Below, in pieces: positions 36,098 to 45,062 of a stretch of 62,196 bases of DNA. The stretch spans positions 1 through 62,196 of the forward strand of contig NZ_JADNRQ010000018.1 of NCBI RefSeq assembly GCF_015594625.1. Direction: 5' to 3'. The DNA is from Desulfallas sp. Bu1-1. Lineage in GTDB: Bacteria; Bacillota; Desulfotomaculia; Desulfotomaculales; Desulfallaceae. The notes beneath the pieces were generated by a model. The model made no database searches, was not told the DNA's origin, and was given only the letters and a program-made list of their open reading frames with translations. The translations under genes were made by a program, and so were the position numbers. The first letter of the stretch is position 1, and each line of letters opens with the position of its first letter.

Positions 36098-36850
36098 ATG
36101 AAACAAAAAACAAGCGCTTTTTTCAAGGACACCACCCACCTGATGGTTTACGGTCACGAATCGTGGTTGGAACTGGCCGGAAGTCACGGCCACGTGGGTG
36201 AAAACGTAACGATTTATCTCAAATGGGGCCATAATATGCAAGTCGACGGGCTGGCCGGGAAAGAGAAGATGAAAGCCTTGGTGGTTCACCCGAACGGTGA
36301 TAAAAAAGACATACAAGTCGCTGGCGGTGGGCCCGAGTATTATGTCCTAAACTTTAATGCACAGGTAACCGGCTTATATCATGTAATCAGTAACATTACC
36401 GGTAATTATGTGATAGATAATGAAGGAAAGTTTCAAAAGGGTACCCGGAAAGATTACCCGGATGCCGCGAAGGCCACCTTTTACAACCAATTTGCCCAGG
36501 TTATTGTGCCGGTGGGACACGACCTGGAAGGAACACCCCCAAAAGCGGACATACCGCTGGAAATACAGCCGGAGATGTGGAAACAGTGGCGCTTGGGAGA
36601 TGAAATCAATTTCCAGATCATTTTCCGCGGCGAGCCCCTGGATGGTACAGCGGTGGACGTGGCTTACAGCGGCCCTGGCGGATACCGGCAGTGGCAGGAA
36701 ATGACGGGAAGAGATGGGCGGCTCGCCCTGCAGGCCAGGGAGCCCGGCCGTTACCTGCTGATTGCCCGCTGCCGGGTGCCCGAAGGGGAAGAAGGGGTAT
36801 ACGATGAGCTTTCACTAACCGCCACCTTTGCGCTTATGGTAACAAAATAA
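36098..36850 (+). CDS. DUF4198-domain protein (metal-transport associated)
   Basis: This 250-residue protein matches DUF4198, often linked to nickel/cobalt uptake (NikK/NikM-like). It starts HLMVYGHESWLELAGSHGHV, has VTIYLKWGHNMQVDG near 45, HVISNITGNYVIDNEGKF near 110 and a carboxyl Ig-like domain. ATG 36098 is set by TTTGGAGG. Most family members are exported, but no signal peptide is visible here, so it may be cytoplasmic or released by another route. It is probably under the leader RNA at 35881-35999. Confidence 0.72.
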   Translation: MKQKTSAFFKDTTHLMVYGHESWLELAGSHGHVGENVTIYLKWGHNMQVDGLAGKEKMKALVVHPNGDKKDIQVAGGGPEYYVLNFNAQVTGLYHVISNITGNYVIDNEGKFQKGTRKDYPDAAKATFYNQFAQVIVPVGHDLEGTPPKADIPLEIQPEMWKQWRLGDEINFQIIFRGEPLDGTAVDVAYSGPGGYRQWQEMTGRDGRLALQAREPGRYLLIARCRVPEGEEGVYDELSLTATFALMVTK

Positions 36851-36918
36851 GATCCAGTGAAAAGGTAGGGGATGAGGGGTGCAGGTTATTTTCGAAGTAC
36901 TACCTGGTGCCCTGAAGT

Positions 36919-37149
36919 TATGGATAAATGTGTTACCTTCCATGCAGTGATGAGCATGATTGCCGGCATCGGTACCCTAGGGCCGATCCTGCAGGCCGGA
37001 TTGGTAACTCCTTGGCGCTGTTGTTTTTAGGAGAAAAGTTCAGCTGGTATAAGCTTGTGGGAACTTTTTTGATTATAACAGGTATTTTTTTTGATAAAAA
37101 AATAATTAAGAAAAAAAAGATATTGCCTTATTCACAAGGGTTAACATGA
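36919..37149 (+). pseudogene. C-terminal relic of an EamA/DMT transporter
   Basis: In one frame the DNA encodes AVMSMIAGIGTLGPILQAGL. After a shift it gives LALLFLGEKFSWYKLVGTFL and a lysine-rich end. This is the last pair of helices of an EamA transporter, with the rest missing and a frameshift between the parts. Confidence 0.65.
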
Positions 37150-37329
37150 CACCCCTTTAAAAGGATTTTCTCACCATGTTTCTAAAGCATCTTTACCGGT
37201 TAGAAATCAATATCCGGGAAATCGACGAAAAAATTGAGGAGGTCACTAGCTAGAAGCACTATGAAAAAACACAGATATTGAAACCGCTGGTGTAATAAAG
37301 AGGGTATTTGGGGTTGGAATGATAATTTT

Positions 37330-37368
37330 AAGGCCGTTCTTGCCGAAAGGCTTGGGCGGCCTTTTATT
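37330..37368 (+). terminator. Terminator-like hairpin in the decayed stretch
   Basis: AAGGCCG pairs with CGGCCTT, with an inner GCC-GAAA-GGC, followed by TTATTT. It may work in either direction and is left from a lost gene. Confidence 0.5.
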
Positions 37369-37773
37369 TACGGCTTAGCCGGCTTCAACACAGCCCCGTC
37401 TATTTTATAATCTTCGCGTACCTCTTGCATGTTTCGGTATAGTTTTGAGCATGTATGCCCGGAAACCGTTTACGTACGTCCTCCTCGATCCGATCACAGA
37501 GGACTTGTAAATTTCTGCTTTAGAACATCACGGATCAACCTTCCTTTACTTCAGGCAGACAGACATCCAAAATACTGCGTGTGGATGATACGCCCGACAT
37601 GGGCGTTTGTATTGGTATCCAAGAGCTACGACCCCAAGTGGAAATAATAACAGGTTCACTTATAGTTTCTAATTTTTAGAGGTAAAAAATTTTTTTTCGA
37701 ATTTTAAATTTTTCAACAGGAAACGACAAATTAATAGCGAATATAACTATTGTGTTTATTGTGTGATCATAAA

Positions 37774-37788
37774 TCTCATATATTGAGA
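37774..37788. promoter_or_regulatory. Possible IclR operator
   Basis: TCTCA-TATAT-TGAGA is a near-palindrome 22 bp before the iclR start, where self-regulation by IclR proteins is common. Confidence 0.35.
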
Positions 37789-37810
37789 CGAAAGTTGGGC
37801 GATAACTTTA

Positions 37811-38620
37811 ATGGAGTTAGAACATAAGTCCGAAAAACGCAGTTACACCAATCAATCGGTTGAAAAAACCATATCCATTCTCAATGCCTTCCGCCTTGAC
37901 CGGCCGGAGATGACCTTTGCCGAACTGCAGAGAATTACCGGTCTCAATCGCAGCACATTACACCGCTATCTGGTTACATTAATGGACCATGGTTACATGG
38001 ATTACAATCCGGGGGCCGGATTGTACCGGTTGGGTATCAGGTTTTTTGAATTAGGTGCCATTGTTATGAAGAACATGGACCTAAAAAGGGTGGCAGTACC
38101 GTTCCTAAAGGAGTTGGCCGAGAAATTAAACGAAACGGTACATATTGTAGTACGGGAAGGCATCGAAGGTATTTATGTTGAAAAATTCGAACCGCCGGGG
38201 GCTATGGTCACCTTTTCGCTGGTCGGCAAAAGGCTGCCTTTGTACTGCACAGCAGTAGGTAAAGTTTTACTTGCTTTTTTGGACGAGACCGAACGGGCCG
38301 ATTTGCTGACGCATTTAACGTTAGAACGGCGTACCCGCAAAACCATAACAGATAAGGAACAACTGAAGGCGCACCTGGAGGAGGTTTATAATCTGGGTTA
38401 TGCCGTAGATGATGAAGAATTAGAAGAAGGCTTGATCTGCGTGGCAGTACCTATTTTTGGTCAGGCCCAAAAGATAGTGGCCGCCTTGAGTGTGTCGGGT
38501 GCAGCGCACAGGATAAAAGCCAAGTTGGTTTCAGCCGACAGTAGTTTGATAACTTTGTTACAAAAAGTAGCTGTCGCCATTTCGCGCCAGCTAGGTTATA
38601 TGCCAGAACATAAGGCTTAA
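37811..38620 (+). CDS. IclR-family regulator of the adjacent catabolic operon
   Basis: This 269-residue protein has an amino winged helix (SVEKTISILNAF, MTFAELQRITGLNRSTLHRY) and an effector domain with LPLYCTAVGKVLLAFL near 155 and GYAVDDEELEEGLICVAVPI near 200. IclR proteins sense small acids and control catabolic genes. It lies 90 bp before the panB-like gene on the same strand and is the natural regulator of the 38.7-50.8 kb operon. Its ribosome site is weak. Confidence 0.92.
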   Translation: MELEHKSEKRSYTNQSVEKTISILNAFRLDRPEMTFAELQRITGLNRSTLHRYLVTLMDHGYMDYNPGAGLYRLGIRFFELGAIVMKNMDLKRVAVPFLKELAEKLNETVHIVVREGIEGIYVEKFEPPGAMVTFSLVGKRLPLYCTAVGKVLLAFLDETERADLLTHLTLERRTRKTITDKEQLKAHLEEVYNLGYAVDDEELEEGLICVAVPIFGQAQKIVAALSVSGAAHRIKAKLVSADSSLITLLQKVAVAISRQLGYMPEHKA

Positions 38621-38710
38621 TCAGGGAGGTGAGATACCGGTTAATCAGCCAGCACAACCGAACGGGACGGATTACTTTACAACATTTCACATTACAGAGG
38701 TGGTAACAGA

Positions 38711-39559
38711 ATGCGCAAAAAAATTATGATCCCCGATCTATATGCCAAATACGAAAAAGGCGAACCAATTACCATGCTGACAGCCTATGACTACCCCATG
38801 GCTATGTTGGAAGAAAAAGCCGGGGTGGAAATTATCCTGGTGGGCGATTCCATGGGTATGACGGTGTACGGGCTTGATACTACCTTGCCGGTCACTCTGG
38901 ATATGATCATTCGCCATGCCCAGGCCGTGCGCCGGGGTGCGCCCACAGCTTTCATTGTTGGTGATATGCCCTACATGACCTATCAGGTAAACAAGGATGA
39001 GGCGATCCGTAATGCCGGCCGGCTGATGGCTGAAGCCGGGGTAGACTGCATTAAGCTGGAAGGCGGCCAGGAAATGGCGGAAACCATTGCGGCCATAGTT
39101 AAAGCTACTATTCCCGTAATGGGGCACATTGGCTTAACACCGCAGTCAATTTCTCAACTTGGTGGTTTTAAAGCTCAGGGCAGAAGTGCCGAATCGGCGC
39201 TCAAGCTGGTTGAAGATGCAAAAGCTTTAGAAGCCGCGGGCTGCTTTAGTATCTTGGTGGAGGCTGTGCCGCCGGAAGTTAATAAAGTGATTGTCGAAAC
39301 AGTTAAAGTGCCTATCATAAGCTTGGGTTCCGGTGTTTATGGCGCCGGGCAGTGCCTGATCGTTCACGATATGTTGGGCTTCTTCGATCGCTTTACACCC
39401 AAATTTGTTAAGAAGTACGCCAATTTGAACGCCGAAATAGTTAAGGCCTTGGAAGCGTATGTGACAGACGTTAAGGAAAAAGGTTTCCCCGGGCCTGAGC
39501 ATGTTTACCCCATGAGCCAGGAGGAAGTGGAGAATTTCCTGGCCCAACTGAAAAGGTAA
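38711..39559 (+). CDS. PanB-like ketopantoate hydroxymethyltransferase homologue in a catabolic operon
   Basis: This 282-residue protein belongs to the PanB family, which moves a hydroxymethyl group between 5,10-methylene-THF and a 2-oxoacid. The catalytic residues match E. coli PanB: Asp in VGDSMGMTV, Asp in VGDMPYMTY, Lys and Glu in CIKLEGG, His in GHIGLTPQS and Glu in LVEAVPPEV. The loop IGIGAGN-TDGQ of E. coli is changed to ISLGSGVYGAGQ. No panC or panD is nearby; the neighbours are a TRAP transporter, hydroxyacid oxidases and dehydratases. I infer a breakdown role, cleaving a 4-hydroxy-2-oxoacid to methylene-THF and a shorter 2-oxoacid. A plain panB displaced from pantothenate genes remains possible. 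Confidence 0.82.
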   Translation: MRKKIMIPDLYAKYEKGEPITMLTAYDYPMAMLEEKAGVEIILVGDSMGMTVYGLDTTLPVTLDMIIRHAQAVRRGAPTAFIVGDMPYMTYQVNKDEAIRNAGRLMAEAGVDCIKLEGGQEMAETIAAIVKATIPVMGHIGLTPQSISQLGGFKAQGRSAESALKLVEDAKALEAAGCFSILVEAVPPEVNKVIVETVKVPIISLGSGVYGAGQCLIVHDMLGFFDRFTPKFVKKYANLNAEIVKALEAYVTDVKEKGFPGPEHVYPMSQEEVENFLAQLKR

Positions 39560-39581
39560 AACGGAATATGGAGGAATGGTT

Positions 39582-40613
39582 ATGATTAAACATAAGAAGC
39601 TCATTGCCATGCTATTAGTGTTGGTCATGTTAGCGCTGACTTTGGCAGGCTGCGGCGGCGGTGCCAATACCGGCGCCAATTCAGATGCAGCAAAAAGCAG
39701 TGATAGTGGTACCATCACGCTGAAAGTGGGCCACGTGTTGGCTCCTGACCATCCCTACAACGTGGGACTTGAAAAATTTGCCGAGTTGGTAGACCAAAAG
39801 ACCCAGGGTAAAGTTAAAGTAGACGTTTTCCACAGCTCGCAGCTGGGTAACGAGCGGGAAATGATTGAAGGCTTGCAGATGGGTACCGTGGACATGGCTC
39901 TGGTTTCTACCGCTCCTCTGATGGGGTTCACCAAAAAGTTCATGGTCTTCGACCTGCCCTATATATTTGAAAGCCGGGAACATGCTTATAAAGTGCTAGA
40001 CGGTGAGATTGGCCAGGAATTGCTCAAGTCTCTGGAGGAAAAAGGTATTGTGGGTCTGGCCTACTGGGAGAATGGCTTCCGCCACTTAACCAACTCCGTC
40101 CGGCCGGTAGTACACCCCGCTGACGCTAAAGGTCTAAAGATCCGGACGATGGAAAACAAGGTGCACATGGAATCCTTCCGGGTTATAGGTGCCGACCCTA
40201 CGCCGATGGCATATGGCGAGTTGTTTACCGCCTTACAGCAAAAGACCGTTGATGGCCAGGAGAACCCCTTGGGCCAAATTGAAACTTCAAAGTTTTATGA
40301 AGTGCAAGATTACTTGTCTATGACCGGTCACTTCTATGCTCCGGCGGTGCTGTTAATCAGCAAACAAAAATGGGATTCGTTACCGGCTGATTTGCAGGAA
40401 CAGATTAAGAGCGCAGCAGAGGAAGGTAAAGATTACGAGCGGGGCCTCATTCGCCAAGCTGACATTGACTTGAAGGAGAAGCTTAAGTCCCGCGGTATGC
40501 AAGTAATTGATGTTGACGTTGAAGAGTGGCGTGAAGCCATGGCACCAGTCTACAAAACCTTCGAAGCAGAAATTGGTAAGGACTTAATTGAAAGAGTAAA
40601 AAATTATAAATAA
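39582..40613 (+). CDS. TRAP transporter solute-binding lipoprotein (DctP type)
   Basis: This protein of 343 residues has a lipoprotein signal ending in LTLAGC and the DctP fold: LKVGHVLAPDHPYNVGLEKF, FHSSQLGNEREMIEGLQMG, and the carboxylate-binding arginine region LKIRTMENKVHMESF with GADPTPMAYGELFTALQ. This motif set is typical of sugar-acid and hydroxyacid TRAP systems. ATG 39582 is 7 bp after GGAGG. It is the extracytoplasmic part of the three-gene TRAP importer. Confidence 0.92.
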   Translation: MIKHKKLIAMLLVLVMLALTLAGCGGGANTGANSDAAKSSDSGTITLKVGHVLAPDHPYNVGLEKFAELVDQKTQGKVKVDVFHSSQLGNEREMIEGLQMGTVDMALVSTAPLMGFTKKFMVFDLPYIFESREHAYKVLDGEIGQELLKSLEEKGIVGLAYWENGFRHLTNSVRPVVHPADAKGLKIRTMENKVHMESFRVIGADPTPMAYGELFTALQQKTVDGQENPLGQIETSKFYEVQDYLSMTGHFYAPAVLLISKQKWDSLPADLQEQIKSAAEEGKDYERGLIRQADIDLKEKLKSRGMQVIDVDVEEWREAMAPVYKTFEAEIGKDLIERVKNYK

Positions 40614-40649
40614 TTTGGGCCAGAATTTAATGGTTTGAAAAATAGGGCA

Positions 40650-40671
40650 CCGGGGTACGATTGTACCCCGG
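40650..40671 (+). other. Perfect 9-bp hairpin between dctP and dctQ
   Basis: CCGGGGTAC pairs with GTACCCCGG around GATT, 37 bp after the dctP stop. It probably protects the upstream mRNA or causes partial termination, giving more binding protein than membrane parts. Confidence 0.6.
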
Positions 40672-40728
40672 CCAGCTCTTATTTGGAATGCGATAGACAG
40701 GTTAAAGAGGTTTTAAAGAGGTGACTTT

Positions 40729-41202
40729 ATGTTTGAAAAATTAGACCGGGTTTTTAAAAACAGCGGGTCCTTTGCTGCCGGCTTGTGCCTGGCGGTAATG
40801 ACAATCGTGGTTTTTCTGCAGGTATTTTTCCGCTTTGTCGTTAAAGGTTCCTTGCCCTGGTCGGAAGAATTGGCGCGCTACCTGATGGTATGGGCCACCT
40901 TCATAGGCGCCGGTTTAGCTGCGGCTGATAATGCTCATATTGGTGTGGAATTTTTTGTAAAGCTTTTTGGTCCCAAAGCCAGTAAATTCTTTTTAACTAT
41001 AGCTTATCTTATTGTTTTGTTTACCTCCCTGGCCCTGTTAAACTATTCTTTTATTATCATACAATACCAATTTGCAACAGGCCAACTTTCACCGGCAATG
41101 GCCATTCCAATGACAATACCTTACCTGGCCTTACCAGTTGGGTTTATTTATATGGCAATCTGCTTTACTATAGCTTACTGGCGCAATATGAAAAGTCTTT
41201 AA
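40729..41202 (+). CDS. TRAP transporter small membrane subunit (DctQ)
   Basis: This 157-residue protein has four hydrophobic helices and the DctQ marks FFRFVVKGSLPWSEELARYL near 35 and FIGAGLAAADNAHIGVEFF near 60. It forms the membrane channel with the large subunit that follows 23 bp later. Confidence 0.9.
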   Translation: MFEKLDRVFKNSGSFAAGLCLAVMTIVVFLQVFFRFVVKGSLPWSEELARYLMVWATFIGAGLAAADNAHIGVEFFVKLFGPKASKFFLTIAYLIVLFTSLALLNYSFIIIQYQFATGQLSPAMAIPMTIPYLALPVGFIYMAICFTIAYWRNMKSL

Positions 41203-41225
41203 ATTGTAGGATAGGAGGATAAAAA

Positions 41226-42506
41226 GTGGGTTGGCTGATATTTACCAGCTTTGCAATACTTGTTTTACTGAATGTACCCATCGCCTACAGTTTGATTTTA
41301 TCTTCTATTATCTACATCTTGGTAACGAATTCGGTACCCATACACGTTGTAGCCCAAAAAATGTTTACGGCAGTGGATACGTTCACTATTATGGCGGTAC
41401 CTTTTTTTATGATTGCTGGCAACCTTATGGACAAGGGCGGCATCTCCCGGCGCTTGATTAACTTTGCCAGTAAACTGGTCGGTTCGCTTCCCGGCGGTTT
41501 AGGGATGGTAACCATTCTGGCGTCGATGTTTTTTGCTGCCATTTCCGGCTCAGGTCCGGCCACGGTGGCGGCTATCGGTGCCATTATGGTTCCGGCCATG
41601 ATTAAGGCTAAGTACGATGAGGGCTTTGCTACCGCCCTCCAGGCTACAGCCGGTTATATCGGTGTAGTTATTCCGCCCAGTATTCCGATGGTTACCTTTG
41701 GAGTGGTGACGGGTGTTTCCATCGGGGCGCTGTTTTTATCAGGATTCTTGCCGGGGCTTATAGTTGGGTTATGCTTAATGGCAGTTACTTATGTGGTTGC
41801 GAAAAAAAATGGTTATGTTGAGCGGCAAAGCAGTGTATCGTTTAAGGAAGTCTTAGTCGCTTTTAAAGAGGCTTTTCTGGCCTTATTGATGCCGGTTATC
41901 ATTTTGGGTGGTATTTATGGTGGTGTTTTTACCCCTACGGAAGCGGCCAATGTGGCGGTAGTTTATGCTATTGTCATTGGCGTTTTTATCTATAAGGAAC
42001 TGACCTGGAGAGAAGTATTTGAAATTTTTTGCCGTTCGTCCATCAGTTCAGCGATTGTGTTGCTGATCATTTCTACCGCCGCGGTCTTTGGTTTGATTTT
42101 GACCCGGGAGATGATCCCCAACCAGGTAGCCAGTTGGATGCTTGACATAGCCGGGAATAAATATGTGTTGCTGCTGTTAATTAACCTAATGTTGTTGATC
42201 GTTGGTACCTTTATGGAAACCAACGCGGCGATTATTATTTTAGCGCCTATCCTTTTCCCGGTCGTTACCCAAATGGGAATTGACCCCATCCACTTTGGTT
42301 TAATGATGGTGCTTAACCTGGCCATCGGAATGATCACACCGCCCTTGGGCGTGAACCTATTTGTTGCTTCCAGCATGACCAAACTGTCGATTGAAAGGAT
42401 TGCCAAGGCTAACTGGGGCTTCTTAATTGCTTCACTTATAGCTTTACTGCTTATTACCTTTATACCGTCCATCAGCCTGCTCTTACCCAAGCTCTTTATG
42501 AAATAG
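41226..42506 (+). CDS. TRAP transporter large membrane subunit (DctM)
   Basis: This 426-residue polytopic protein is the sodium-driven DctM component. It shows FFAAISGSGPATVAAIGAIM near 100 and YIGVVIPPSIPMVTFGVV near 145. FTPTEAANVAVVYA follows near 240, and the helix near 370 reads NLAIGMITPPLGVNLFVAS. The GTG start follows ATAGGAGG. It ends 33 bp before the first oxidase gene, consistent with one long operon. Confidence 0.93.
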   Translation: MGWLIFTSFAILVLLNVPIAYSLILSSIIYILVTNSVPIHVVAQKMFTAVDTFTIMAVPFFMIAGNLMDKGGISRRLINFASKLVGSLPGGLGMVTILASMFFAAISGSGPATVAAIGAIMVPAMIKAKYDEGFATALQATAGYIGVVIPPSIPMVTFGVVTGVSIGALFLSGFLPGLIVGLCLMAVTYVVAKKNGYVERQSSVSFKEVLVAFKEAFLALLMPVIILGGIYGGVFTPTEAANVAVVYAIVIGVFIYKELTWREVFEIFCRSSISSAIVLLIISTAAVFGLILTREMIPNQVASWMLDIAGNKYVLLLLINLMLLIVGTFMETNAAIIILAPILFPVVTQMGIDPIHFGLMMVLNLAIGMITPPLGVNLFVASSMTKLSIERIAKANWGFLIASLIALLLITFIPSISLLLPKLFMK

Positions 42507-42539
42507 AATGAATAGGCAATGGAGAAAGAAGGAATAGTT

Positions 42540-43940
42540 ATGCCCAGTAATGTTGAATTGTTTTTACGCGCCTTGGGCCGGCATTTTCGGGCTGACCAGC
42601 TACTGGTAAACAAACAGGCGCTCAGCCTGTACAGTTTTGATGCTTCGCCCTACTTTGGTCAACCTGCCGCGGTTTTTTTTCCCGAGAGTACGCAAGAGGT
42701 AGCAAATTTTTTAAGTATGGCAGCAAAGTTTAAGGTGGAAACATTACCCCGCGGTGCGGGGACCAACCTGAGCGGTGGGACTGTTCCCAAACGCGGACAG
42801 GTGATTATCTGCCTCAGCCGTATGCGGCATATTTTGGCCATTGATTGGGAACGGGAATATGCCGTGGTCGAACCGGGGGTAACTAATTTGGAGTTGCAAA
42901 GGGCGGTCGAAGCCAAAGGCTATATGTTTGCACCCGATCCCGGCAGCATGAACGTAGCTACGATCGGCGGACATGTGGCCGAAAATGCCGGTGGCATGCG
43001 TTGTGTTAAATACGGCGTTACCAGAGACCACATTTTAGGCCTTGAATTGGTTACGGCCGAAGGTAAAATATTCCGGCTTGGCAAATTGGCCCTGTTAGAT
43101 GGTAAATATGCCATTAACAGCCGGGTCAATACTGCTAACCTGGTCGATCTAATTGTAGGCTCGGAAGGAACATTAGGTGTTGTTACCCAGGTTATGGTAA
43201 AGCTGCTAAAAAAACCGGCAGCCTACAAAACCCTTTTATGTAGTTTCAATGATCTGCGGCAGGCTGGAGATGCGGTAAGCGGGGTAATAAAAGCTGGAAT
43301 CGTGCCGGCGGCCATGGAAATAATTGACCAGAAACTTACCCGCGCCATTGATGATTTTGTTGGCCTGGGCCTGCCGCGGGACACTCAGGCCCTGCTCTTG
43401 ATCGAACTGGATGGTTGGGAAGCAGATTTAAGTGTTCAAATGGAGCATTTAATGCAGATATTGCACGCCAATGGGGTGACGCGGGTTGATCTTGCCACTG
43501 ATAGCAAGGAGCGGGAGCAAATCTGGCTGGCCCGGCGCTCGGTAAACGGTGCCCTGGGCCGGATTAAACCATATTACATGGTGCAGGATGTGACTGTGCC
43601 TCGCCATAAAGTGGCGACCATGATCCAAAAAGTGGAAGAGATTGGTAAAAAATATGGTGTTACAATTGGCCTCTTAGCCCACGCGGGGGATGGTAACTTG
43701 CACCCCCACCTGTTGTATAGTGACCGGGAGCGGGAACTGCCGCAAATCGAAGCGGCAGCTGAGGAGATTTTTCAGGCCACGGTTAAGCTGGAAGGAACCC
43801 TTTCGGGTGAACACGGGATTGGCATTGAAAAACGCCCCTATCTTAACCTGGTGTTTAGACCGGCTGAATTGGAATTTTTACAGGCGGTTAAAGATGCTTT
43901 TGACCCGTGCCGGTTATTAAACTTGGACAAAGCTATCTAA
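42540..43940 (+). CDS. GlcD-like FAD-linked 2-hydroxyacid oxidase subunit
   Basis: This protein of 466 residues has FAD_binding_4 segments (LPRGAGTNLSGGTVPKRG near 75, GGHVAENAGGMRCVKYG near 145, VGSEGTLGVVTQ near 205) and the oxidase carboxyl part (LLAHAGDGNLHPHLL, SGEHGIGIEKRPYL). With the next two genes it forms a glycolate-oxidase-like GlcDEF complex that turns a 2-hydroxyacid to a 2-oxoacid. ATG 42540 follows AAGGA. Its substrate is set by this operon and is not known. Confidence 0.92.
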   Translation: MPSNVELFLRALGRHFRADQLLVNKQALSLYSFDASPYFGQPAAVFFPESTQEVANFLSMAAKFKVETLPRGAGTNLSGGTVPKRGQVIICLSRMRHILAIDWEREYAVVEPGVTNLELQRAVEAKGYMFAPDPGSMNVATIGGHVAENAGGMRCVKYGVTRDHILGLELVTAEGKIFRLGKLALLDGKYAINSRVNTANLVDLIVGSEGTLGVVTQVMVKLLKKPAAYKTLLCSFNDLRQAGDAVSGVIKAGIVPAAMEIIDQKLTRAIDDFVGLGLPRDTQALLLIELDGWEADLSVQMEHLMQILHANGVTRVDLATDSKEREQIWLARRSVNGALGRIKPYYMVQDVTVPRHKVATMIQKVEEIGKKYGVTIGLLAHAGDGNLHPHLLYSDRERELPQIEAAAEEIFQATVKLEGTLSGEHGIGIEKRPYLNLVFRPAELEFLQAVKDAFDPCRLLNLDKAI

Positions 43941-43973
43941 ACATCATTCCAAACGTGATTGCAGGTGAAAGTA

Positions 43974-45062
43974 ATGAAGGCAACCATACCGGCAGCCCAG
44001 GTATTTAACCTGTCTGAAGGTTTACAAGTTCCAATTTATTACCCTCAACATGATAAGGAATTGCAAGAGCTGATTGCAATGGCTCAAAATACCGGCTATA
44101 AAATCTGTCCGGTAGGTAATGTTACCAAGTTACCGGGTTTTATCTCACCCGCAAAGTTAAAGTCTGGCCGGTATATATTGGTCAGCATGAGCAAATTTAA
44201 CCGGATTCTAAGCTATATTCCGGAGAATTTGGCCCTAACAGTAGAAGCTGGTGTAACTTTAACACAAATCTTAGAGCTAACGAGACCAAAACGGCAGTTT
44301 TGTCCTGCTTTATTGTTTCAGCCGGTACAAGCTACACTGGGCGGCACGGTGGCATCCAATCAAAAACATCTGCTGGAACAAGCCTATGGCAGCATCAGCA
44401 ATTATATAGGAGGAGTAGAACTGGTTTCAGCCTCCGGGACACTTAATTTTGGCGGAACTAATGTAAAAAACGTAACCGGCTATGAGATTGGCCGCTTTCT
44501 GGCCGGATCCCTGGGCCTATATGGAATTATCAGTAAGGTGACGTTGTTTTTAAAGCCATTCCCCGATCAAGATGCTTATATCCTCTGGAATGTTGACGAT
44601 ACAAAAACCTTATTCAACAAATTGGCTGAACTTAAACAAAAATTATTCACCCTTAAAGGCTGCTGGATTTGGCCGGAAGAAACGCGGCAAAAGTTTAATG
44701 TACTGTTCGCCCTGTACGGTACCGCCAACCAGGTGGAAAGCGAACATAAGCTAATAAAACAAGCTCTGGCACCCGGTGCTTTGTCTGTGGCGGCAGCTGA
44801 AATTGAGGAGAAATTATTTCACTTGAACCGGGAGAAACAGCAAGCCAGGGCAGTTATATGGGACAGGCAGCAAGCAGTTGAAGTGGTTAACCGGCATGAT
44901 TTCGTTTTATATGATTATTTAAGCGGCGAGGTATTTACCAATAGTTTTCCCTCCAGTGGAATACCCGGGATTGAACTTGATGATACAGTCACCCTGATCC
45001 GGCTGCTGAAAGCCAGATTGGATCCGGCGCAGGTTTTTATTGGAGATGAATTCTATGCTTAA
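43974..45062 (+). CDS. GlcE-like FAD-binding subunit
   Basis: This protein of 362 residues is shorter than GlcD and shows a partial FAD_binding_4 domain: ALTVEAGVTLTQILELTRPK near 85, QATLGGTVASNQKHL, NVKNVTGYEIGRFLAGSLG. It lacks the full catalytic cap, as GlcE does. ATG 43974 follows AGGTGA. Its end overlaps the next gene by 8 bp. Confidence 0.85.
   Translation: MKATIPAAQVFNLSEGLQVPIYYPQHDKELQELIAMAQNTGYKICPVGNVTKLPGFISPAKLKSGRYILVSMSKFNRILSYIPENLALTVEAGVTLTQILELTRPKRQFCPALLFQPVQATLGGTVASNQKHLLEQAYGSISNYIGGVELVSASGTLNFGGTNVKNVTGYEIGRFLAGSLGLYGIISKVTLFLKPFPDQDAYILWNVDDTKTLFNKLAELKQKLFTLKGCWIWPEETRQKFNVLFALYGTANQVESEHKLIKQALAPGALSVAAAEIEEKLFHLNREKQQARAVIWDRQQAVEVVNRHDFVLYDYLSGEVFTNSFPSSGIPGIELDDTVTLIRLLKARLDPAQVFIGDEFYA

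Larger units (their letters stand above)
37150..37810 (+). other. Gene-poor decayed stretch before iclR
   Basis: No intact gene is visible. A 25-codon frame at 37176-37253 (LYRLEINIREIDEKIEEV), followed by a related fragment, resembles the coiled part of an IS110-like transposase but is too short to assign. Around 37520-37680 a frame with DDTPDMGVCIGIQELRPQVE looks like a piece of a lost enzyme that I cannot name. The last 150 bp are A/T-rich and should hold the iclR promoter. Confidence 0.4.

Noticed and set aside
37429-37647. 72-codon plus-strand frame in the decayed stretch
   Set aside because: No ribosome site, no family likeness, and other frames there look like remnants of a lost gene.
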